The translations under genes and the position numbers were made by a program. From positions 1-11,381 of the forward strand of contig JAQTRA010000024.1 in the NCBI GenBank assembly GCA_028712045.1: DNA of 11,381 bases. Direction: 5' to 3'. The notes below the pieces were generated by a model. It did no database searches. It was not told the DNA's origin and was given only the letters and a program-made list of their open reading frames with translations. Source of the DNA: Candidatus Omnitrophota bacterium (GTDB lineage: Bacteria > Omnitrophota > Koll11 > Gygaellales > Profunditerraquicolaceae). Shown in pieces: positions 5,887 through 11,381 of this stretch. Numbering within the stretch: position 1 is the first letter of the stretch; every line of letters begins with the position of its first letter.

Positions 5887-7047
5887 ATGGCAGAGTGGAT
5901 AGGTATAGGCAGGCGGGCAAGAAGATGCTATGGATTTGATGAGATTGCTTTAGTCCCAGGTGCGCAAACCGTAAATCCCAATGAAGTTGATACTGGTTTT
6001 GAATTCGGGGGGAAAAAATTTAAGATACCTATCCTGGCTGCGGCTATGGATGGAGTTGTTGATGTAAAATTTGCTATTGAAATGTCCCGTTTAGGGGCAA
6101 TTGCAGTTTTAAATTTAGACGGTATACAAACACGTTACGAAGATCCCGATGAAGTACTTGCTGAGATTGCCAAAGCCACACCGCAGAAAGCTACAGAATT
6201 AATCCAGAAAGTTTACACCACCCCGATTAAAGAAAAACTTGTCTCAAAAAGAGTGGCTCAGATTAAACAAGCCAAAGCTACGGCCGTAGTCAGCTGTATC
6301 CCGGCTAATGCTGAAAAATTCTCAAAACTAGCTATTGCTGCCGGAGCGGATATTTTTGTCCTGCAATCAACAGTTACCACCACCCGGCATATCTCCACAG
6401 AATATAAAGTCCTGGATTTGAATAAATTCTGCAAATCAATCAAAATCCCGGTTATTTTAGGAAACTGCGTTACCTATGAAACAACTGTCGAACTTATGGA
6501 TACCGGAGCAAGCGGTTTACTTATTGGCGTTGGCCCGGGAGCTGCCTGCACCACCCGCGGCGTATTAGGTATCGGCGTTCCCCAGGTAACCGCAACAGTA
6601 GATGCGGCAGGTGCGCGCGATTTTTATTTTAAACGCACCGGAAAATATGTTTCGATTATTACTGATGGAGGAATGAACCGCGGCGGAGATATTTGTAAAG
6701 CCTTTGCCTGCGGAGCAGATGCGGTAATGATCGGCTCAAGTTTTGCCCGCGCCGGCGAAGCTCCGGGAAGAGGGTTTCATTGGGGAATGGCTACTTCACA
6801 TGTTAATTTGCCCCGGGGTACCCGCGTAGAAGTAGGCACTACCGGTTCCTTAAAAGATATTCTTTTGGGCCCGGCAAAAACAGATGACGGAACGCAAAAC
6901 CTGATGGGCGCCTTAAAAACATCTATGGGTTCTCTCGGCGCAGCAAACCTTAAAGAGATGCATGACGTAGAAATTATTATTGCTCCATCAATCCAGACTG
7001 AAGGTAAGATATTTCAGGTAAGCCAAAGAGTAGGAATGGGAAAATGA
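5887..7047 (+). CDS. guaB3: IMP dehydrogenase, GuaB3 type (no CBS domains)
   Basis: The predicted reaction is oxidation of IMP to XMP with NAD+, the committed step to guanine nucleotides, in the cytoplasm. With 386 residues and a single barrel, it lacks the two CBS domains of ordinary GuaB (about 480-490 residues) and matches the GuaB3 subfamily known from actinobacteria and cyanobacteria. Visible signatures: [11 protein letters not shown] near the N-terminus; [30 protein letters not shown] with the catalytic Cys at 221 (codon 6547-6549); [33 protein letters not shown]; and [14 protein letters not shown], a GuaB3-style flap region. The start has AGGAG nine bases upstream. Its stop overlaps the guaA start as ATGA, so the XMP maker and the XMP consumer are translationally coupled. 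GuaB3 members were long called 'IMPDH family protein' with unclear role; the neighbour supports true IMPDH activity. Confidence 0.92.
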   Translation: MAEWIGIGRRARRCYGFDEIALVPGAQTVNPNEVDTGFEFGGKKFKIPILAAAMDGVVDVKFAIEMSRLGAIAVLNLDGIQTRYEDPDEVLAEIAKATPQKATELIQKVYTTPIKEKLVSKRVAQIKQAKATAVVSCIPANAEKFSKLAIAAGADIFVLQSTVTTTRHISTEYKVLDLNKFCKSIKIPVILGNCVTYETTVELMDTGASGLLIGVGPGAACTTRGVLGIGVPQVTATVDAAGARDFYFKRTGKYVSIITDGGMNRGGDICKAFACGADAVMIGSSFARAGEAPGRGFHWGMATSHVNLPRGTRVEVGTTGSLKDILLGPAKTDDGTQNLMGALKTSMGSLGAANLKEMHDVEIIIAPSIQTEGKIFQVSQRVGMGK

Positions 7048-8585
7048 CCAGACAAACAATATTAATCTTAGATTTTGGTTCACAATACACCCAATTAATT
7101 GCCCGGAGAGTCAGGGAAAATAAAGTATTTTCCAAAATAATTCCTTACAACACACCAGCCAAAGAAATTGCCGCATTGAATCCTAAAGGGCTGATCCTTT
7201 CCGGAGGCCCGGCTTCAGTAGTCGATAAAAAATCACCTTACCCCAGCAAAGATATTTTTAAACTTGGCGTTCCAGTATTAGGAATATGCTACGGCATGCA
7301 AGTTATCTGCGAAATGCTGGGAGGCAAAGTAAAACACACCCGGGAACGTGAATACGGCAAAGTAGAATTGTTTGTCGATGATAACCGGGATCTTTTCAGC
7401 CATATGCCGGGTAATTTCACTTGTTGGGCCAGTCATGGCGATTATGTAACTAAGATGCCCGCGGGATTTCATACCAGCGCGCACACTGCCAATACTCCCA
7501 TTGCCGCCATATCGAATCAAAAAAGAAAAATATATGCCGTACAGTTTCATCCGGAAGTAACCCACACCGAAAAAGGTAACCAAATCTTAAGTAATTTCTT
7601 ATTTAAATCCTGCGGCTGCTTAAGCCGCTGGACCATGCAATCGTTTATTAAAGAATCCATCGCCAATATCAAAACTACAGTCGGAAAAGATAAAATGGTG
7701 CTGGGCTTAAGCGGCGGAGTAGATTCTTCCGTAGCGGCTTTACTTATTCACAGAGCCATCGGAAAAAATTCGCGTTGTATTTTTATTGATAACGGTTTGC
7801 TGAGAAAAGGCGAGCCGGAGCAGATCAAAGCTGTATTCAAAAACATGTACCATCTTAATTTAAGTTATGTTGACCGCAGCAAAAGATTCCTGGAGCGCTT
7901 AAAAGGAATAACTGACCCGGAAGAAAAAAGAAAAATAATCGGCGATGAATTTGTCAAGGTCTTCGAAGAAGAGGCTAAGAAAATTAAAGGCGTGAAATTT
8001 TTAGGGCAAGGCACGCTTTATCCGGATGTGATTGAATCTGTTTCTCCCACCGGAGGCCCCAGCAGAAAAATCAAAAGCCACCATAATGTCGGCGGGCTAC
8101 CCGCACATATGCATTTAAAATTAATTGAACCTTTGAGAGAATTATTTAAAGACGAGGCACGCGAAATCGGAAAACAATTAGGCTTACCTGACAATATTAT
8201 CCAACGCCAGCCATTTCCCGGGCCAGGCTTAGCCGTAAGAATTATCGGAGAGATAACCCAGGAGCGCCTTGAACTTTTACGCGAAGCAGATAAACGGGTA
8301 ATTGAAGAAATTTCCAAAGCCGGGCTCTACGAACAGATCTGGCAATCTTTTGCAGTTTTATTACCAGTAAAAAGTGTGGGCATCATGGGTGACGAACGGA
8401 CTTATGAAAATGTAGCGGCTTTACGCTGCGTTTCCAGCTTTGACGGCATGACTGCTGACTGGGTAAAGCTTCCTTACGAGGTAATGGAAAGAATCTCCAA
8501 TCGCATTATCAATGAAGTTAAGGGAATCAACCGAGTTGTTTACGATATCAGCTCTAAACCTCCGGCAACAATTGAGTGGGAATAA
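7044..8585 (+). CDS. guaA: GMP synthase (glutamine-hydrolysing)
   Basis: The enzyme converts XMP, ATP and glutamine to GMP. It has 513 residues, the usual length, with complete domain order. The N-terminal class I glutamine amidotransferase runs about 1-190: [26 protein letters not shown] with Cys82, and QFHPEVTHT with His169 and Glu171 completing the triad. The ATP pyrophosphatase follows, with the P-loop SGGVDSS at 223-229. The GMPS C-terminal dimerisation domain contains [15 protein letters not shown], the lid segment [22 protein letters not shown], and the terminal [14 protein letters not shown], which is nearly invariant in the family. The start ATG overlaps the guaB3 stop by four bases. 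No separate promoter is visible. No classical terminator follows; the next 75 bases hold a palindromic repeat. Confidence 0.97.
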   Translation: MTRQTILILDFGSQYTQLIARRVRENKVFSKIIPYNTPAKEIAALNPKGLILSGGPASVVDKKSPYPSKDIFKLGVPVLGICYGMQVICEMLGGKVKHTREREYGKVELFVDDNRDLFSHMPGNFTCWASHGDYVTKMPAGFHTSAHTANTPIAAISNQKRKIYAVQFHPEVTHTEKGNQILSNFLFKSCGCLSRWTMQSFIKESIANIKTTVGKDKMVLGLSGGVDSSVAALLIHRAIGKNSRCIFIDNGLLRKGEPEQIKAVFKNMYHLNLSYVDRSKRFLERLKGITDPEEKRKIIGDEFVKVFEEEAKKIKGVKFLGQGTLYPDVIESVSPTGGPSRKIKSHHNVGGLPAHMHLKLIEPLRELFKDEAREIGKQLGLPDNIIQRQPFPGPGLAVRIIGEITQERLELLREADKRVIEEISKAGLYEQIWQSFAVLLPVKSVGIMGDERTYENVAALRCVSSFDGMTADWVKLPYEVMERISNRIINEVKGINRVVYDISSKPPATIEWE

Positions 8586-8600
8586 ATCAGTTAAAAGTTG

Positions 8601-8659
8601 TAAGGGGACGGTTCTATTTTTCCGTTACCTGATTTGATTGAAAAATAGAACCATCCCTA
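8601..8659. repeat. REP/MITE-like imperfect palindrome
   Basis: GGGACGGTTCTATTTTTC (8605-8622) pairs with GAAAAATAGAACCATCCC (8640-8657) over 17 of 18 positions, with one C/A mismatch and a 17-base loop. I recall closely similar GGGACGGTTCTATTTTT palindromes dispersed in many bacterial genomes and linked to REP-associated (IS200-like) tyrosine transposases. No transposase gene is present here, so this would be a non-autonomous copy. It occupies most of the guaA-dnaE gap and ends about 10 bases before the dnaE ATG. As RNA it would form a stable hairpin, but there is no U-tract after it. Confidence 0.75.
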
Positions 8660-8669
8660 GATTCTTATC

Positions 8670-11381
8670 ATGCCACACTCTCAATTTATCCATCTGCACC
8701 TGCATACCCAATACAGCCTTCTTGACGGAGCCTGTCGCATACCGGAAATCTTAAGCATTGCTAAAAGCTTCAAAATGGATTCTTTAGCGATTACTGACCA
8801 TGGCAGCATGTCCGGAGCAATTGATTTCTATTTAGAAGCCCGAAAAACAGGCATTAAACCAATTATCGGCTGCGAAGTTTATGTTGCTCCACAAAGCAGG
8901 TTAAATAAAAGTTCAAGCAGCATTATCGACGCCGCGCACCATTTGATTCTTTTAGCCCGTAATGAAGAAGGCTACCGCAATCTGATGAAATTAGTTTCTA
9001 TCGGATATTTGGAAGGATTTTACTACCGGCCCAGAATCGATAAAGAAGTATTAGCCCAATATGCCAAAGGCCTGATTGCCTCCTCAGCCTGCTTAAAAGG
9101 AGAGATCAGCGTATTGCTCACCCAAAAACGTTTTAATGACGCTTTAAAAATTGCCGATACTTATCAAAATATCCTGGGGAAAGGAAATTTCTATTTAGAG
9201 ATCCAAGCTAACTCTATTGCTGAACAAAAAATTGTTAACGAAGGGATGCTTAAAATATCCAAAGAACTGGGTATTCCTTTAGTCGCTACCAACGACGTTC
9301 ATTATCCTACCAAAGATAAATCCCTCGCCCATGAAGCGCTGCTCTGCATCCAGACACAAACTACTCTGGATGACCCTAACCGGATGCGTTTCCAGGGAGA
9401 TGATTTTTATTTCCGCTCACCGGAAGAGATGATCCATCTTTTCCGAGATTGCCCGGAAGCAATCAAAAATACATTAGAAATTGCCGAACGCTGCAACTTA
9501 GAGCTGGATTTTTCACAAATGCATTTGCCTAAATATATTCCTCCTGAAAATAAAGATAAAGAAGAATTTTTGCTTCAACTTTGCAACAAAGGAATCGCAA
9601 ATAAAGAGTTAAAAAATAATCCAGAAGTCGACAAACGGCTTAGCCATGAACTTAAAATTATTAAAGACATGGGGTTCATCAGCTATTTTTTAATTGTCTG
9701 GGATTTTATTCATTACGCCAAAAGCCAGGGAATTCCGGTCGGCCCGGGCAGAGGCTCAGCCGCCGGAAGTTTAGTTAGCTTTCTTTTGGGGATCACCGAC
9801 CTTAACCCTTTAAATTACGGTTTGCTTTTTGAAAGGTTTCTTAATCCTGAACGTATGGGGCTGCCGGATATTGATATTGATTTTTGCTACGAAAGGCGCA
9901 ACGAAGTTATTAATTACGTAACCAAAAAATACGGCCAGGAGAATGTCGCTCAAATTATCACTTTTGGGACTATGCAAGCCCGGGCGGTGTTAAGAGACGT
10001 GGGTAGGGTAATGGGAATTGCTTATGCCGATGTTGACCGCATTGCAAAAATGATTCCGGCTGAATTAGATATAACTTTAAAAAAAGCCTTAGAAAGCGAG
10101 CCGGAATTAAATAATCTTTATAAAAATGACCCGCAAATAACTAAATTAATTAATACTGCTTTATCCTTAGAGGGCTTAAACCGGCACGCCTCGATCCATG
10201 CTGCCGGGGTAGTTATCGCTGATAAGCCTTTAGATAATTACACGCCTATTTTTAAAACCGCGGATGACCAAATCACCACCGGTTACAGTATGGGAATATT
10301 GGAAAAAATCGGCCTGCTTAAAGTTGATTTCTTAGGGTTAAGGACGCTTACCGTTATTGATGAGACATTAAAGTTAATTAAAAAAACCCGCAATATTGAA
10401 ATCGATATCGAGAAGTTACCGCTAGATGACAAAAACACTTACAGCTTATTAGCTTCCAGCCACACCATCGGGATATTCCAAGTTGAAAGCTCAGGGATGC
10501 GCGACTTGCTGAAAAAGCTTATTCCTGAACGTTTTGAAGATTTAATCGCGCTTTTAGCCTTATACCGGCCCGGACCAATCGGTTCAGGAATGCTTGATGA
10601 TTTCATGAAGCGCAAACACGGCGTCATTCCGATAAAATATGAGCACCCTAAATTAGAGCCTATTTTAAAAGAGACCTACGGGATCATGGTCTACCAGGAA
10701 CAGATCATGCAGATTGCCTCAGCCCTGGCGGGATTTTCCCTGGCGCAAGCAGATATCTTACGCAAAGCCATGGGTAAAAAAATACCTGAGGTTATGGAGA
10801 AGGAGAGGAAGAACTTTTTAAATGGCTGCATTAAAAATGGAATAAGAGAGAGCACCGCCAGTAAAATATTTGATTTGATTGAATATTTTTCGGGGTATGG
10901 TTTTAACAAATCCCACTCTACTGCCTATGCTTTGATCTCCTACCGCACGGCTTATTTAAAAGCAAATTATCCGGTAGAATTTATGGCTGCCTTATTAACC
11001 TCAGAGCGCGATAATACTGATAAAATCGTAGAATATGTAAACGAAGCTGGGCGTATGGGTTTAAAGGTTATGCCTCCGGATATCAATGAAAGCGAAGTAC
11101 TTTTTAAGGTAGTCGATGAAAAAACAATCAGCTTTGGATTGTTAGCCGTAAAAAATGTGGGTAAAGGAGCAGCGGAATCTATTTGCCAGGCCCGCGGAAA
11201 AAATAAATATTCATCCTTAGAAGACCTGACCACTCGCTTAGATTTAAGGCTGGCCAACCGTAAAGTTTTAGAAAGTTTAATTAAATGCGGGGCCATGGAT
11301 TATTTCGGCTTATTCGGGGCTAAAATGTTTGCTAGCTTAGACATAATACTAGAAACCGCGCAGAAAGCACAAAAAGAAAAA
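8670..11381 (+). CDS. dnaE: DNA polymerase III alpha subunit (3' partial)
   Basis: This is the replicative polymerase of the chromosome. 904 codons are visible of about 1100-1200 expected, and the frame is open to the window edge. An in-frame TAG at 8658-8660 excludes an earlier start, and the ATG at 8670 gives the family-like opening FIHLHLHTQYSLLDGACRI. The PHP domain (about 1-270) keeps His10, His12, Asp19, His44, Glu69, His90, Cys141, Asp209 and His211, a complete metal-site set. The palm follows: GPGRGSAAGSLVS, PDIDIDF with Asp400 and Asp402, and KVDFLGL with Asp553, the three catalytic aspartates. Next come GIFQVESSGM, LYRPGPIGSGM, YGIMVYQEQIM and the fingers region GYGFNKSHSTAYALISYRTAYLK. 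The last visible part (about 830-880) resembles the helix-hairpin-helix segment; the beta-clamp and tau-binding regions lie beyond the edge. No Shine-Dalgarno is visible upstream; a repeat occupies that spot. Confidence 0.97.
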   Translation, partial: MPHSQFIHLHLHTQYSLLDGACRIPEILSIAKSFKMDSLAITDHGSMSGAIDFYLEARKTGIKPIIGCEVYVAPQSRLNKSSSSIIDAAHHLILLARNEEGYRNLMKLVSIGYLEGFYYRPRIDKEVLAQYAKGLIASSACLKGEISVLLTQKRFNDALKIADTYQNILGKGNFYLEIQANSIAEQKIVNEGMLKISKELGIPLVATNDVHYPTKDKSLAHEALLCIQTQTTLDDPNRMRFQGDDFYFRSPEEMIHLFRDCPEAIKNTLEIAERCNLELDFSQMHLPKYIPPENKDKEEFLLQLCNKGIANKELKNNPEVDKRLSHELKIIKDMGFISYFLIVWDFIHYAKSQGIPVGPGRGSAAGSLVSFLLGITDLNPLNYGLLFERFLNPERMGLPDIDIDFCYERRNEVINYVTKKYGQENVAQIITFGTMQARAVLRDVGRVMGIAYADVDRIAKMIPAELDITLKKALESEPELNNLYKNDPQITKLINTALSLEGLNRHASIHAAGVVIADKPLDNYTPIFKTADDQITTGYSMGILEKIGLLKVDFLGLRTLTVIDETLKLIKKTRNIEIDIEKLPLDDKNTYSLLASSHTIGIFQVESSGMRDLLKKLIPERFEDLIALLALYRPGPIGSGMLDDFMKRKHGVIPIKYEHPKLEPILKETYGIMVYQEQIMQIASALAGFSLAQADILRKAMGKKIPEVMEKERKNFLNGCIKNGIRESTASKIFDLIEYFSGYGFNKSHSTAYALISYRTAYLKANYPVEFMAALLTSERDNTDKIVEYVNEAGRMGLKVMPPDINESEVLFKVVDEKTISFGLLAVKNVGKGAAESICQARGKNKYSSLEDLTTRLDLRLANRKVLESLIKCGAMDYFGLFGAKMFASLDIILETAQKAQKEK

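Noticed and set aside
7278..7583. Minus-strand open frame inside guaA
   Set aside because: It is antisense to the glutaminase domain carrying the catalytic triad; composition artefact.
8586..8669. Intrinsic terminator after guaA
   Set aside because: The hairpin present is long, has a 17-base loop and no U-tract after it; it fits a REP/MITE-like repeat better.
1..11381. CRISPR arrays, tRNA or rRNA genes, prophage or defence genes
   Set aside because: I looked for regular short repeats, cloverleaf sequences and related coding motifs on both strands and saw none; nearly all the space is accounted for by housekeeping genes.

Overview
The window looks like a chromosomal housekeeping segment of an uncultivated bacterium. 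My best guess is Candidatus Omnitrophota (the former OP3). This rests on the giant multi-enzyme gene with a C-terminal GGIDFR-type tail, which I recall from large proteins of that phylum, together with moderate GC and the overall protein style. It is an inference and not a proof. All genes lie on the plus strand.

Layout. (1) 1-4464 is the 3' part of a very long gene. One unbroken frame encodes the C-terminal half of a phosphoglycerate kinase (PGK), about 370 residues I cannot firmly assign, an archaeal-type (type II) glyceraldehyde-3-phosphate dehydrogenase (GAPDH), a nearly canonical triosephosphate isomerase (TIM), and a 117-residue tail. A strong intrinsic terminator follows at 4485-4516. 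(2) 4622-5723 is a two-gene unit: a small SurA-N-like lipoprotein, overlapping a two-helix membrane protein with a HAMP domain. (3) 5767-8585 is a guanine-nucleotide operon. A good sigma70-type promoter and a leader hairpin precede a CBS-less, GuaB3-type IMP dehydrogenase, which overlaps guaA (GMP synthase) by ATGA. Together they would carry out IMP to XMP to GMP. (4) 8601-8659 is an imperfect palindromic REP/MITE-like element filling the short gap before (5) dnaE, the replicative DNA polymerase III alpha subunit, which runs off the right edge.

The outstanding item is the first gene. Three enzymes acting on neighbouring triose-phosphate steps (TIM: DHAP/GAP; GAPDH: GAP/1,3-BPG; PGK: 1,3-BPG/3-PG) sit in one polypeptide. 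The TIM part keeps all catalytic residues. The GAPDH part keeps its nucleophilic cysteine but has an altered Rossmann glycine motif and a large insertion. The PGK part is divergent at its NGPMG motif. Bacterial PGK-TIM fusions are known (Thermotoga), but a PGK/type II GAPDH/TIM fusion with this tail is one I do not recall being described. I saw no CRISPR array, tRNA, rRNA or transposase gene.
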